A stretch of 64,000 nucleotides of DNA from Rhodospirillaceae bacterium (GCA_018401495.1 JAGYJX010000015.1:310001-374000), one strand, 5' to 3'. Shown: positions 19,243-32,489, counted from the first letter of the stretch. Notes: generated from the letters alone by a model not told the origin. Numbers and translations are program-made.

Positions 19243-20133
19243 TCAGGCCACCTTCTTGCCGTGCCGACCCGCCAGATCCTGAATGAACTGCCAGGCGACG
19301 CGGCCGGATCGCGAGCCGCGGGTCACCTGCCACTCACGCGCCTCGGCGAGCAACTGGTCGCGCGGCACCTCGATGCCGTAGGCCTGGGCGTAGCCCTCGA
19401 TCATCGCGAAGAATGTGTCCTGGTCGCAGCTGTGGAAGCCGAGCCAGAGCCCGAACCGGTCCGACAGCGAGACCTTCTCCTCGACGGCCTCCGACGGGTT
19501 GATGGCGGTCGATCGCTCGTTCTCGATCATGTCGCGCGCCATCAGGTGGCGCCGGTTCGAGGTGGCGTAGAACAGCACGTTCTCGGGCCGGCCCTCGATG
19601 CCGCCTTCCAGCACCGCCTTCAGCGACTTGTAGCTGTTGTCGGAATGGTCGAACGACAGGTCGTCGCAATACACCACGGCCCGGCGGTCGCCGTCGCGCA
19701 GGATGTGGAGCAGCTTCGGAAGCGTCTCCAGGTCTTCGCGGTGGATCTCGATAAGGGCCAGGGAGCCGGGGTGGCGGGCGTTGATCTCGGCGTGGACGGC
19801 CTTGACCAGCGACGACTTGCCCATGCCGCGCGCGCCCCAGAGCAGGGCGTTGTTGGCGGGCAGGCCGAGGGCGAACCGCTCGGTGTTCTCGTAGAGCGTG
19901 CGCCGTTGCAGCTCGACACCGCGAAGCAGTTCCATCGGCACCCGGTTGATCCGTGGGACGGGCTCGAGCCGGGTATGGGCGGCGTCCCAGACGAAGCCGT
20001 CGGCGGCGCGGATGTCTGATTTGGCGGGAACCGGCGGGGCGAGCCGCTCCAGCGCCTCGGCGATCCGGGTGAACACGGCAAGTCCCGCGGCGGTGTCGGT
20101 CGACAGGGCGGGGAGCGGGCGATCGGACGTCAT
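19243..20133 (-). CDS. DUF815 AAA+ ATPase
   Basis: 296 residues. Walker A is GARGMGKSSLVKA, Walker B VVYCDDLSFD, and a later FYATSNRRHL holds sensor 1. The C-terminal third is helical, as in AAA+ lids. DUF815 proteins are widespread beside yajC-secDF in alphaproteobacteria but have no settled function. The start is the ATG at 20133, and the gene is divergent from yajC across a 223-base gap. Confidence 0.85.
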   Translation of the reverse strand: MTSDRPLPALSTDTAAGLAVFTRIAEALERLAPPVPAKSDIRAADGFVWDAAHTRLEPVPRINRVPMELLRGVELQRRTLYENTERFALGLPANNALLWGARGMGKSSLVKAVHAEINARHPGSLALIEIHREDLETLPKLLHILRDGDRRAVVYCDDLSFDHSDNSYKSLKAVLEGGIEGRPENVLFYATSNRRHLMARDMIENERSTAINPSEAVEEKVSLSDRFGLWLGFHSCDQDTFFAMIEGYAQAYGIEVPRDQLLAEAREWQVTRGSRSGRVAWQFIQDLAGRHGKKVA

Positions 20134-20242
20134 GTCGGGGGTCTCGGAGCGGCGGAAACGGATGGATGCGAGCGAAGCGGCGGACGTTACCGGCGTGGCC
20201 GCGCACGGTCAACGCCGCGACGGGACTGGTGGCCGGCCGTCG

Positions 20243-20270
20243 TTGCAATTCGCCGATCCGTCGTTATAGT
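20243..20270 (+). promoter_or_regulatory. Promoter for yajC-secDF
   Basis: TTGCAA and TATAGT spaced by 16 bases lie in the gap between the divergent AAA ATPase and yajC, about 85 bases before yajC. Pattern only. The 5' leader contains no structure I can name. Confidence 0.5.
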
Positions 20271-20355
20271 CCGGCCACTTCGCGCCGGCCGGTCAGCGCC
20301 GGCTCGAGCGGCACGCCATGAGAGCGGGGCTGAACCCCGCGGGAGACGGAACGGC

Positions 20356-20775
20356 ATGTTGATTTCTCCGGCATACGCGCAGGCAGGCGGTTTCGGTGGC
20401 GGCAGCGACCTCATCATGTCGCTGGCCCCGCTGGTTCTGATCTTTGCGGTCTTCTATTTCCTGCTGATCCGGCCGCAGCAGAAGAAGATGAAGGAGCATC
20501 GCGAGATGCTGGCCAATGTCCGCCGCAACGACCGCATCGTCACCAACGGCGGTCTCGTGGGGACGGTGACCAAGGTCAGCGACACCGACGACTTGCTGAC
20601 CGTCGAGATCGCCAGCGGGGTCAAGGTGCAGGTCGTGCGTGGCATGATCGCCGAGGTCCGCGCCAAGGGGCAGCCGGTCTCGAGCAAGCCGTCCAAGGGC
20701 AAGAGCAAGAACGAGGAGCCCGAAGAGGACGACGAGGACGAGACCGCCTCGGATGCCCCCAAGTCGGCCAACTGA
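20356..20775 (+). CDS. yajC: Preprotein translocase subunit YajC
   Basis: 139 residues. A single membrane helix (about residues 20-40) is followed by the conserved LLIRPQQKKMKEHREML and a cytoplasmic KOW-like region (VRRNDRIVTNGGLVG). The tail is acidic and Lys/Glu-rich, longer than in E. coli. YajC associates with SecDF. It is the first gene of yajC-secD-secF, with gaps of 33 and 16 bases. Confidence 0.95.
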   Translation: MLISPAYAQAGGFGGGSDLIMSLAPLVLIFAVFYFLLIRPQQKKMKEHREMLANVRRNDRIVTNGGLVGTVTKVSDTDDLLTVEIASGVKVQVVRGMIAEVRAKGQPVSSKPSKGKSKNEEPEEDDEDETASDAPKSAN

Positions 20776-20808
20776 GCCGGCTGGCCACCCCCGACAAGGC
20801 GGAGCGAC

Positions 20809-22371
20809 ATGCTTCAGTTTCCGGCCTGGAAGATCGCGCTGGTCGGGCTCGTTTGCCTGCTTGGCGTCGTCTATGCGGCGCCCAACCTGATCGACCGCAA
20901 TGTCATCGGCGAGGTGCCGACCGGCGTGCCGGGGCGGCAGATCAATCTCGGCCTGGACCTCCAGGGCGGCTCCTATCTGCTGCTCCAGGTCGACACCTCG
21001 GTGGTGATCCAGGAGCGGCTCGAGGCGATCGTCGAGACCGCCCGCCGGGAACTGCGTGATGCCGGCATCGGGTATGTCGGGCTCGGGGTTCAGAGCGACT
21101 CCGCTGCGTTCAACGTGCGGGAAGCGGCCGACCTCGAACGGGCGCGTCAACTGGCGCGCGGTTTCGAGGAAGGCGCCGAGGTGTCCGCCGATGGCGTGCG
21201 GGTCGCGGTCCGGCTGACCGAAGAAGCGGTTACCGAACTGACCCGCAACGCCGTGCAGCAATCGATCGAGATCGTTCGTCGGCGGGTCGACGAGACCGGC
21301 ACCCGCGAGCCGCTGATCCAGCGACAGGGCGACAACCGGATCCTCATCCAGCTTCCCGGCGTCGACAATCCCGAGCGCATCAAGGCGTTGATCGGGCAGA
21401 CCGCCAAGCTTTCGTTCCAACTCGTCGATCCAAACGCGTCGGCCCAGGAGGCCCTCCAGGGACGGGTTCCGCCGGGTTCCAGGCTGGTGCCGTCAGTCGA
21501 TCGGCAGGGGCCGAGCCACTACGTCGTGCAGCGGCGGGTGATGGTCAGCGGCGAGAACCTGGTCGACGCTCAGCCGAGCTTCCAGGATAACCGCCCGGTC
21601 GTCAGCTTCCGCTTCGACTCGATTGGCGGGCGACGCTTCGGGCAGGCGACGACGGAGAACGTCGGCAGGCCGTTTGCCATCATCCTGGACGACAAGGTCA
21701 TTTCCGCCCCGGTCATTCGTGAGCCGATCCTCGGTGGCACCGGGATCATCTCCGGGAGCTTCTCGGTGCAAGAGGCACAGGATCTCGCCCTGCTGCTGCG
21801 TGCCGGAGCGTTGCCGGCGCCGCTGACGGTCCTTGAGGAGCGATCGGTTGGCCCGGGCCTGGGTGCGGATTCCATTTCGGCCGGCAAGATCGCCTCGGTG
21901 ATCGGGATGGTGCTGGTGGCGGGCTTCATGGTCGCCGCCTACGGGTTGTTCGGTATCTTCGCCAACCTGGCGCTGCTGCTGAACGTCGGGCTGATCCTGG
22001 GGGCGCTGTCGGCCCTGCAGGCGACCCTGACACTGCCAGGCATCGCCGGGATCGTGCTGACCATGGGCATGGCGGTGGACGCCAACGTGCTCGTGTTTGA
22101 GCGCGTCCGTGAGGAGATCGACAACGGGCGATCCCCGATCAACGCGCTCGATGCCGGCTACCGCCGGGCGCTGACCACCATCATCGACTCAAACCTGACG
22201 ACGCTGTTCGCGGTGGTCTTCCTGTTCGCGCTCGGATCCGGACCGATCAAGGGGTTTGCTGTCACGCTCGGGATCGGAATTCTGACCTCCATGTTCACCG
22301 CCGTCATGGTGACCCGCCTGTTCGTGGCGATCTGGGCCCGCCGTCGCCGTCCGGCGACGCTGCCGATTTGA
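20809..22371 (+). CDS. secD: Protein translocase subunit SecD
   Basis: 520 residues with one N-terminal helix, a large periplasmic P1 domain, and five C-terminal helices of the RND type. Landmarks are NLGLDLQGGSYLLLQVD near residue 45, the substrate-region QSIEIVRRRVDETGTREP, and AVDANVLVFERVREE in the membrane with the proton-path Asp. SecDF uses the proton gradient to pull exported proteins through the Sec channel. The length is shorter than E. coli SecD, as usual in alphaproteobacteria. Confidence 0.96.
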   Translation: MLQFPAWKIALVGLVCLLGVVYAAPNLIDRNVIGEVPTGVPGRQINLGLDLQGGSYLLLQVDTSVVIQERLEAIVETARRELRDAGIGYVGLGVQSDSAAFNVREAADLERARQLARGFEEGAEVSADGVRVAVRLTEEAVTELTRNAVQQSIEIVRRRVDETGTREPLIQRQGDNRILIQLPGVDNPERIKALIGQTAKLSFQLVDPNASAQEALQGRVPPGSRLVPSVDRQGPSHYVVQRRVMVSGENLVDAQPSFQDNRPVVSFRFDSIGGRRFGQATTENVGRPFAIILDDKVISAPVIREPILGGTGIISGSFSVQEAQDLALLLRAGALPAPLTVLEERSVGPGLGADSISAGKIASVIGMVLVAGFMVAAYGLFGIFANLALLLNVGLILGALSALQATLTLPGIAGIVLTMGMAVDANVLVFERVREEIDNGRSPINALDAGYRRALTTIIDSNLTTLFAVVFLFALGSGPIKGFAVTLGIGILTSMFTAVMVTRLFVAIWARRRRPATLPI

Positions 22372-22387
22372 GGCGAGGAAGCCCGCG

Positions 22388-23341
22388 ATGTTGAAGCCGA
22401 TCCGGTTCGTTCCTCGGAACGCCCGCCTCCCGATTATCCGCAGCCGTCTCGGCGCGTTCTTGCTGTCGGCCGTGATGGTGATCGGCTCCCTGATCGCGGT
22501 TGCAACGGTCGGCCTGAACTTCGGTATCGATTTCAAGGGCGGCATCCTCGTCGAAGTCCGCACCCCTGGGCCGGCAAACATCTCCGAGATGCGCTCGACC
22601 CTGAGCGGGCTCGGGCTTGGCGAGGTGAGCCTGCAGGAGTTCGGCACCGAGCGCGACGTGCTGATCCGCATCCAGCGGCAGGACGGCGACGAGGCGGCGC
22701 AGATCAAGGCCACCGAGGTCGTCCGCCAGGCGCTGGGTGATGGAGTCGAGTACCGCCGGACGGAGTTCGTCGGCCCGACCGTCGGCCAGGAGTTGATCGA
22801 ATCCGGGGCGCTGGCCATTGGGCTCGCGCTGCTCTCGATCCTTGTCTACGTCTGGTTCCGCTTCGAATGGCAGTTCGGCCTCGGGGCGGTGGTGGCCCTG
22901 GCCCACGACATTATCGCCACGATCGGCCTGTTCTCGCTGATCCAGCATGAGTTCAACCTCGCCACCGTCGCTGCCGTTCTGACGATCGCCGGTTACTCGA
23001 TCAACGACACCGTGGTGATCTACGACAGGGTTCGGGAGAACCTGCGCAAGTACCGCAAGATGCCGCTCGCCGAGCTGCTGGAGCTGTCGGTCAACGAGAC
23101 GCTGTCGCGCACCGCCCTGACCTCCGGGACGACCCTGCTGGCGCTGCTGTCGATCTACTTCTTCGGCGGAGCGGTTCTGGCCGACTTCGCGCTGGCGCTG
23201 ATCTGGGGCATCGTCGTGGGGACCTATTCCTCGGTGTTCATCGCTGTGCCGATGCTGCTGTACACCGGGCTGCGGCGCGGCGACGAGGCGAGCGACACCG
23301 CGCCGGTGCCCGAGTACGAGCGCGCGGAACGCGAGGGTTAA
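22388..23341 (+). CDS. secF: Protein translocase subunit SecF
   Basis: 317 residues, six helices with a periplasmic domain. Family landmarks are LNFGIDFKGGILVEVR, GYSINDTVVIYDRVREN with the conserved Asp and Arg, and SRTALTSGTTLLALLS. It is the partner of SecD, encoded 16 bases upstream. The tail is short and charged. Confidence 0.96.
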   Translation: MLKPIRFVPRNARLPIIRSRLGAFLLSAVMVIGSLIAVATVGLNFGIDFKGGILVEVRTPGPANISEMRSTLSGLGLGEVSLQEFGTERDVLIRIQRQDGDEAAQIKATEVVRQALGDGVEYRRTEFVGPTVGQELIESGALAIGLALLSILVYVWFRFEWQFGLGAVVALAHDIIATIGLFSLIQHEFNLATVAAVLTIAGYSINDTVVIYDRVRENLRKYRKMPLAELLELSVNETLSRTALTSGTTLLALLSIYFFGGAVLADFALALIWGIVVGTYSSVFIAVPMLLYTGLRRGDEASDTAPVPEYERAEREG

Positions 23342-23345
23342 GCCG

Positions 23346-23732
23346 TTGGACGTCACGCCGCTCGTACCGGAGGGCGTCCAGCTCATCCATGGCTACGGCG
23401 ACGGTAGCTTCCGGATCGCCCAGATCGTCCATCGCGGCCCTGTGCTGGTGATGCCGGAGATGACACTGGCGTGGGCGGTGGATCCGGCGACGGCCCTTGC
23501 ACCCCTCGATCTCGCCGGGCTCGAGCCGATCCTGTCGGCGGAGGGCGGCTTCGACATCCTGCTGATCGGAACCGGTGCGAGACAGGTGTTCGTTCCGCCC
23601 GCGGTGCGACGGGACATCCGGGAGCGCGGGCCGGTGGCGGAGACGATGGACACTGGCGCTGCCTGTCGTACCTTCAACCTGCTGCTGGCCGAGGGCCGCC
23701 GCGTGGCGGCGGCGCTGCTGCCGGTCGGCTGA
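23346..23732 (+). CDS. Mth938-like domain protein
   Basis: 128 residues of the DUF498/Mth938 family, related to the mitochondrial complex I assembly factor NDUFAF3. It starts with a TTG four bases after secF and has the family's VHRGPVLVMPEMTLAW and ILLIGTGARQVFVPP. Alphaproteobacteria conserve it after secF and near the NDUFAF6-like gene found here at 25842. A shared role in respiratory complex assembly is plausible, but this is inference from the mitochondrial names. Confidence 0.87.
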   Translation: MDVTPLVPEGVQLIHGYGDGSFRIAQIVHRGPVLVMPEMTLAWAVDPATALAPLDLAGLEPILSAEGGFDILLIGTGARQVFVPPAVRRDIRERGPVAETMDTGAACRTFNLLLAEGRRVAAALLPVG

Positions 23733-23758
23733 TCGCACAGAAGGGCTATTGTCCAACG

Positions 23759-24907
23759 ATGTCGGCCGATTCCAGGACCAGCGATCACGGCATCCTGCCG
23801 ATCCAGCGCCTCAAGGCAGGGATCCGCGACGGCTGGATCGCGGCCGATCCCGGCATTCTTGACGCTCAAGTGCAGCCCGCCAGCCTGGACCTGAGGTTGG
23901 GACCGCGGGCCTTCCGGGTGGTGTCGAGCTTCCTGCCGGGGCCCGAGCGCACGGTCGAGCAGAAGCTCGACGACCTGCAGCGCTCCCAGGAGATGTACGA
24001 GCTCGACCTGTCTAAGCCGACGGTGCTCGAGCGCGGCTGCGTGTACATCGTTCCGCTCGTCGAGCGATTGGCCCTGCCGCCGGAGATTTCGGGAACCGCC
24101 TCGCCCAAGAGCAGCACCGGCCGTCTCGACGTGTTCACCCGCCTGATCGTCGACCGAGCCTCGGGGTTTGAGCGGGTGCCGGCGGGCTACGCCGGGCCGA
24201 TGTACCTGGAGATCGCGCCGCGGACCTTCTCGATCGTGGTGCGCGCCGGCGATCGCCTCAACCAGATCCGCTTCCGGGTCGGAACGCCCGGGACCAGCGA
24301 TCGCCAGTTGCAGGCCGCCCACGACCTCGATCCGGTGATCTTCGCCGGCGGCGCCTCGGCCGAGGCGGTGATCGCCGACGGGCTCTGGGTCTCGGTCGAT
24401 CTGCTGGATCGCGGCGAGGATCCGGTGGCCTATCGGGCGCGCCGTCACGCGCCGCTGCTCGACCTGTCGAAGATCGCCCACTACGACCCGCTGGATTTCT
24501 GGGAGCCGATCCTGGGCGACGCCGCCGGCCGCCTGATCCTCAATCCGGACGACTTTTACCTGCTGGCGTCGCGCGAGGGCGTGCGCGTGCCGCCCGGCTA
24601 CAGCGCCGAGATGGTGCCGTATGATACCGCCGCCGGCGAGTTCCGCGTGCACTACGCCGGCTTCTTCGACCCGGGCTTCGGCCACCGCGCGGTCGGACTC
24701 GGCGGTACCCCGGCGGTGCTGGAGGTCCGCTCCCACGAGGTTCCGTTCGCGCTCGAGCACGGCCAGCGGGTGGCGCGGCTGAAATACGAGCGCCTGACGG
24801 CGGTGCCGGACGTGCTGTACGGTCAGGACCTCGGGTCGAACTACGCCGACCAGCGGCTGAACCTCGCGAAGTTCTTCCGGCCCTTCGTGCGGCGCGGAGT
24901 TTCGTGA
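23759..24907 (+). CDS. 2'-deoxycytidine 5'-triphosphate deaminase, double-domain type
   Basis: 382 residues, about twice the length of ordinary Dcd. It contains two copies of the trimeric dUTPase/dCTP deaminase fold: the first with QPASLDLRLG and SPKSSTGRLDVFTRLIVD, the second starting near residue 200 and ending with QRVARLKYERL. The Ser/Lys/Arg-rich SPKSSTGR and nearby Glu match the deaminase site. It should convert dCTP to dUTP for thymidylate synthesis. This long form is standard in many alphaproteobacteria. The start is the ATG at 23759; the upstream in-frame stretch overlaps the Mth938 gene. Confidence 0.9.
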   Translation: MSADSRTSDHGILPIQRLKAGIRDGWIAADPGILDAQVQPASLDLRLGPRAFRVVSSFLPGPERTVEQKLDDLQRSQEMYELDLSKPTVLERGCVYIVPLVERLALPPEISGTASPKSSTGRLDVFTRLIVDRASGFERVPAGYAGPMYLEIAPRTFSIVVRAGDRLNQIRFRVGTPGTSDRQLQAAHDLDPVIFAGGASAEAVIADGLWVSVDLLDRGEDPVAYRARRHAPLLDLSKIAHYDPLDFWEPILGDAAGRLILNPDDFYLLASREGVRVPPGYSAEMVPYDTAAGEFRVHYAGFFDPGFGHRAVGLGGTPAVLEVRSHEVPFALEHGQRVARLKYERLTAVPDVLYGQDLGSNYADQRLNLAKFFRPFVRRGVS

Positions 24908-25838
24908 CCCGTCGGGACCCCGCTCTGCGCGCCGCGCTCGCCGCCTGCGAGGCGATCGCGATGCGGAACGATTCCACCCTGTTTCACGCCGCCCGCCTGC
25001 TGCCGCGCTATCGGCGGGACTTCTTCGCGGCGTCCTACGCGGCGATGCGGGTCATCGACGACGCGGTCGACGAGGGTTTCATGACCCGCCCGCCGGCCGA
25101 CCGCGAGAGCGGCCGGGCGGCGATGACGGCGGAGGTGGAGGCCTGGCGGCGCCAGACCGCGGACGCCGTCGACGAGGGACCGCTGCCGGCGGCGGTGGCC
25201 GAGGGTTTCAGGGCCACGGTCGGGCGCAGCGATCTTGGCCCGGGTCCCTGGAACGGCCTGGCGGCCGCCCTTTCCGAGGATGTCGCCGAGGCCGCGATGC
25301 CGGACTGGTCGGCCTTCGAGCGTTACGCCGACGGCGCCACCGTGGCGCCCGCGACGGTGTTCATCTATCTCCTGGCCTGCCGTCACGAGGGTGGGCGCTA
25401 CCACTCGGATCTGCCCCACCCCCGGTTCATTATGCCCGTGATCTCGGGGTGTTCTGCTACTTGGTTCACATTCTACGCGATCTTGCGAAGGATGCCGGAT
25501 CGCGTGGCCGGCTGGTCACCATTCCATCGGCGACGCTGGTGGAGCATGGGCTCGATCGCGACACACTCGCCGACGCCATTGCCGCCGGCGAACGCGATCG
25601 GCTGGACCGGCTGGCCGCCGACCTGCTGGCGCGCGCCGAGGCGTATCGCCGCCGCGGGCGTGAGCGGATGGATGAGCTCGCTCCGCACCTCGGCACCCGC
25701 GAGCGCCTGGCGCTCGAGGGGCTGGTGCGGGTCTATGAGGGGTTGCACGGCGATTTCCACAGGGACTTCGCCGCCCGGCTGGCCGCGCTGCCGGGCCTGG
25801 AGGCCGGCCATCGGGCATCGGCCTTCGGCGACCGCTGA
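24904..25838 (+). CDS. Squalene/phytoene synthase family protein (frame broken once)
   Basis: Isoprenoid synthase fold. The first Asp-rich motif is VIDDAVDE near residue 50. The second is in ILRDLAKDA, which lies in another frame. One missing C in the C run at 25419-25423 restores HYARDLGVFCYLVHILRDL and 311 residues. Both Asp-rich motifs survive, so it could catalyse head-to-head prenyl coupling (squalene, phytoene or HpnC/D-type), but no carotenoid or hopanoid gene lies nearby to choose between them. It overlaps the dCTP deaminase stop (GTGA). Confidence 0.82.
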
Positions 25839-25841
25839 AGC

Positions 25842-26687
25842 ATGCGAGGCGGTCACGACAGCTATCGGGATGCTTGCCGGACATCGGTCCGTCGACATGA
25901 TCCGGAACGTTACCTGGCTTGCCTGTTCGCCCCCGCCGCCCGCCGCGATGCCTTGTTCGCGCTGCTCGCCGCCAACCACGAGATCGCCAAGACCGCCGAA
26001 GTCGTGAGCGAGCCGATGATCGGGCAGATTCGGCTGCAATGGTGGCGCGAAACCATCGACGGGGTCGAAGCGGGCACGCCCAGGGATCACGAGGTGGCGG
26101 TCCCGCTCGCGGCGGCGGTGTCTGGGGGCTGGCTTTCGCTGGCGCGGCTGAGGGCGATCGTCGACGCCCGCGAGGCGGATCTGGACGGCGAGCCACCGGC
26201 GACCCTGGATGACCTCGAGGCCTACGCCGAGACCACCGCCGGCGGACTTCACGCCGCCATGGCCGAGACGCTGGGCGCCGATCCCGAGGCCGCCGGCGAG
26301 GCGGGTGTGGGATGGGGGCTGATCGGCCTGATGCGGGCCCTGCCGGTGCTGGTCGCCGCCGGTCGCGCACCACTTCCGGTCGATCTGCTCGAGGCGGCCG
26401 GACTGTCGCACCAAATCATCAAGGACAGACCGCAGGCGAAGGCACTGGCCGCCGCGGTCCGTCCGGTGGTCGAACGGGGCCGGGCGCGGCTCGCCCGGGC
26501 GCACAGTCTCGGCGGCTTCCGGGACGCCGCGTTCAGGCCGTTGCGGCTGCTTGCCGACCGGGCCGGCGACCACGCCGCGGCGCTGCAGCGGGCCGGGTAC
26601 GAACCGTTCCGGGCGTCGGCGCCGGTCACCGCCGGCATCGCGTGGCGGCATCTGGCCCGGATGCTCGGCTACCGCCTGGGGCTTTGA
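25842..26687 (+). CDS. Squalene/phytoene synthase-fold protein, NDUFAF6-like
   Basis: 281 residues. The helical fold is recognised from [20 protein letters not shown] and [20 protein letters not shown], typical of the NDUFAF6-like branch of the family. The two Asp-rich prenyl-diphosphate motifs of true synthases are missing, so catalysis of that type is unlikely. The mitochondrial homologue assists complex I assembly. With the Mth938/NDUFAF3-like gene nearby, a similar role is a reasonable inference. The N-terminal 20 residues are uncertain; the ATG at 25842 lies four bases after the preceding stop. Confidence 0.82.
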   Translation: MRGGHDSYRDACRTSVRRHDPERYLACLFAPAARRDALFALLAANHEIAKTAEVVSEPMIGQIRLQWWRETIDGVEAGTPRDHEVAVPLAAAVSGGWLSLARLRAIVDAREADLDGEPPATLDDLEAYAETTAGGLHAAMAETLGADPEAAGEAGVGWGLIGLMRALPVLVAAGRAPLPVDLLEAAGLSHQIIKDRPQAKALAAAVRPVVERGRARLARAHSLGGFRDAAFRPLRLLADRAGDHAAALQRAGYEPFRASAPVTAGIAWRHLARMLGYRLGL

Positions 26688-26691
26688 GCGG

Positions 26692-28084
26692 CTATTCCGC
26701 CGCCGCCCGCTCGAGGCCGAGCCAGCGGTCGAGGTCGGTGAGCGCGCGCGCCGCCTGGACCTTCTTGCGATCCAGCCCCTTCAGCTTGCGGCGCCGGCCG
26801 TTGACGGTGACGTGGTCGGATTCGTCCGGCGGCGGGAACAGCCCGAAGTTCACGTTCATGGGCTGGAAGGTCTCGGGGTTGGCCTCGCCGGTGATGTGCG
26901 ACAGCAGGGCGCCGAGGGCGGTGGTGCGCGGTGGCAGGTCCGGCTGCCGGCCGAGCCGCTCGGCGGCGGCAAAGCGCCCCGCCAGCAGGCCGATGGCGGC
27001 GCTCTCGATGTAGCCTTCCACGCCGGTGATCTGGCCGGCGAACCGCAGCCGCGGCTCCACCTTCAGGCGGAGCGTGCCGTCCAGCAGGGTCGGCGAGTGG
27101 ATGAAGGTGTTGCGGTGCAGGCCGCCGAGGCGGGCGAACTCGGCGTTCTCCAGCCCCGGGATGGTGCGGAACACCCGCACCTGCTCGCCGTGGCGCAGCT
27201 TGGTCTGGAAGCCGACGATGTTGAACAGCGTGCCGAGCGCGTTGTCCTGGCGAAGTTGCACGACCGCGTGCGGTCGGCGCCCGGTGCGCGGATCGGTCAG
27301 GCCGACCGGCTTCATGGGACCGTAGCGCAGGGTGTCTGAGGCCGCGGCTGGCCATCACCTCGATCGGCATGCAGCCCTCGAAGTACGGCGTGGTGGTTTC
27401 CCACTCGCGGAAATCCATCTTTTCGCCGTCGAGCAGGGCCTGCACGAAGGCGACGTACTGCCGCTCGTCGAGCGGGCAGTTGATGTAGTCCTTGCCGGTG
27501 CCGCCGGGGCCGGGCTTGTCGTAGCGCGACTGGAACCAGGCGACGTCGAAATCGATCGATTCGGTGTGGACGATCGGCGCGATGGCGTCGAAGAACGCCA
27601 GCGCGTCGGTGCCGGTGCGAGCCCGTATCGCCTCGGCGAGCGCCGGCGAGGTGAGGGGACCGGTCGCCACGATCACGCTGTCCCAGTCGGCCGGTGGCAG
27701 GCCGTCGACCTCCTGGCGCTGGATCGTGACCAGCGGGTGGCTCTCGAGCCGCGCCTGCACCATCGCCGAGAAGCCGTCCCGATCGACCGCCAGCGCCGAG
27801 CCGGCCGGCACCTTGTGGGCGTCACCGGCCTCCAGGATCACCGATCCGCAGCGCCGCAGTTCCTCGTGCAGCACGCCCACCGCGTTGGCCTCGCGGTCGT
27901 CGGAGCGAAAGGAATTCGAGCACACCAGTTCGGCGAGACCGTCGGTCTTGTGCGCGTCGGTTCCGCGGTGCGGCCGCATTTCGTGCAGCACCACCGGCAC
28001 GCCATGGCTCGCCACTGTCCAGGCGGCCTCGGAGCCGGCCAGGCCACCGCCGATCACGTGGACGGGCGCGTTAGGGCTTGGCAT
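26692..28084 (-). CDS. trmFO: tRNA m5U54 methyltransferase TrmFO (frame broken once)
   Basis: Folate- and FAD-dependent enzyme that makes ribothymidine at position 54 in tRNA. The FAD-binding [12 protein letters not shown] is at residues 10-21, the catalytic-site segment [11 protein letters not shown] follows, and the second half has [16 protein letters not shown] and [15 protein letters not shown]. The frame breaks where MASRG meets SDTLRYGP; one extra base at 27340-27341 explains it, and the corrected protein is 463 residues. It converges with the NDUFAF6-like gene, leaving four bases. Confidence 0.92.
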
Positions 28085-28325
28085 CGAAGGCCTCCGGCGA
28101 CGGTTAACGAATGTTTCATCATGCAGCGTTCAGATAGCCGTGGCGATCCACCGGCGCAACCGCACGCGCCGACCGCGCCGGCGCGCCGGCGCTCCGGTGT
28201 AGCGTGAGAGAGGGAAAGGCCGTGGTCATCGGGGTCGACACGCTGGATTGTGCTGAGGGACCCCGTCCCCGGGGGGTATCCTGATGCTTCCGGAGGGTGG
28301 TGGCACCCCCGGCACCGGAGCGCGC

Positions 28326-29592
28326 ATGGACGACAGTTTCAAGGACGGGATCCCGCGGGAGAGTCGAAAGACCGGCTTCCTGCAATCGTTCGACCGGCAG
28401 AAGCTGGACTCCGGCGATCCCGGCCGATTTCTCGTCCAAGCTGCTGTCCTTCGTGCGCCAGAACAAGGTGGCCGCCGACGCGCTGATCGCCGGCAACGTC
28501 CAGATGCTCGGTTTCGAGGCGTTGAAGGAGCGCTTCGGCGATCAGTGGATCGGCATCAAGGACAAGGTGGTGCTGCTGACCGAGGGCGTGATCAAGAAGC
28601 ACATCAGCGCCGACGACGTGTACTGCCTGATCAACGACGAGCGCTTCATCGTGCTGTTCGGCAAGGCCACCAAGCCTGACGCCGCCCGCACCGCCCAGGC
28701 GATCGGCCGGGAGGTCAACGCGAAGCTGTCCGGCGCCGGCGCCGGAGCCGACGCGGTGTCGGTCCGTCCGATGGTGTTCGAGGTGCCGCGCGGCGACCCG
28801 GCGGTGCTGCGCTCGCCGGCCGCGCTTGAAGAGACCGTCGAGGAGGCGCAGAAGCGGGCCCAGGCCGCCGAGGTCGCCAAGGTGGACGCCGCCAAGGACC
28901 GCATGCGGATGCGGTTCTGGCCGGTGGCCAACGTCCGCAAGCGCCTGGTCTCCTGCTACCACGCCGACCTGCACGTGCCGGACGGCTCCGACCTCGGCTT
29001 CGACCCCGATGCCCCATCCGACACCGGCGCGGTCGAGGCGGCCATCGACCGGATGGTCCTGCAGAAGGCCGGCGCCGCCCTGGTCGACGCCGCTTCGCAC
29101 CGCTGGCGGGCGCTGATGATCGTGCCGGTGCACTACGAGACCCTGGCCGCCAAGGGCTACCGGACCCAGTACCTGGAGTTCTGCCGGCTGCTGCCCCGCA
29201 TCGCCGAGAAGCGGATGTTCCTGATGGTGAAGGGACTGTCGGACGACGTTCCGCAGGGCCGCCTGCACACCCTGTTCTCGTACCTGGCGCCCTTCGTCGC
29301 CGGATTCATCGGCGATTTCAGCCCAGCCTTCCGGCGGGCCGACAAGCTCGGCGGGGTCCGCCTCGTCGGGATCGGCATCAACGGCCACGACATGGCAGTG
29401 CCGACCGCCCAGGACGTCATGGCGCTCAAGGGCTTCATCCAGGGCAACCGGGGCGTCCGCATGCGCCGGTACTTCTACGGCGCGGCCACCGCCGAGGCGG
29501 CGACCGCGGCGCGCCGCGCGCAGTTCGACTACGTCCAGGGGACCGGCCTGGCGCCGGCGATGCCGGTGCACGGCAAGGTCTTCTCGGTCTGA
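28326..29592 (+). CDS. Uncharacterised protein, possible degenerate GGDEF/EAL-like (frame broken once)
   Basis: The best reading starts at the ATG at 28326 ([15 protein letters not shown]) and shifts frame once at 28422-28423 (one extra G), giving 421 residues. No signal peptide or membrane helix is seen. Residues about 40-135 end in [19 protein letters not shown], which resembles a degenerate GGDEF core (a strand-turn-strand with the catalytic signature lost). A Glu/Lys/Ala-rich helix follows (about 170-200), then a C-terminal half with [20 protein letters not shown] that recalls an EAL-like barrel without its metal residues. The domain comparison is my inference from pattern. If correct, it would be a non-catalytic signalling protein. 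The gene stands alone between trmFO and uvrA. Confidence 0.6.
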
Positions 29593-29601
29593 GAACGACC
29601 G

Positions 29602-32489
<2,888 letters not shown>

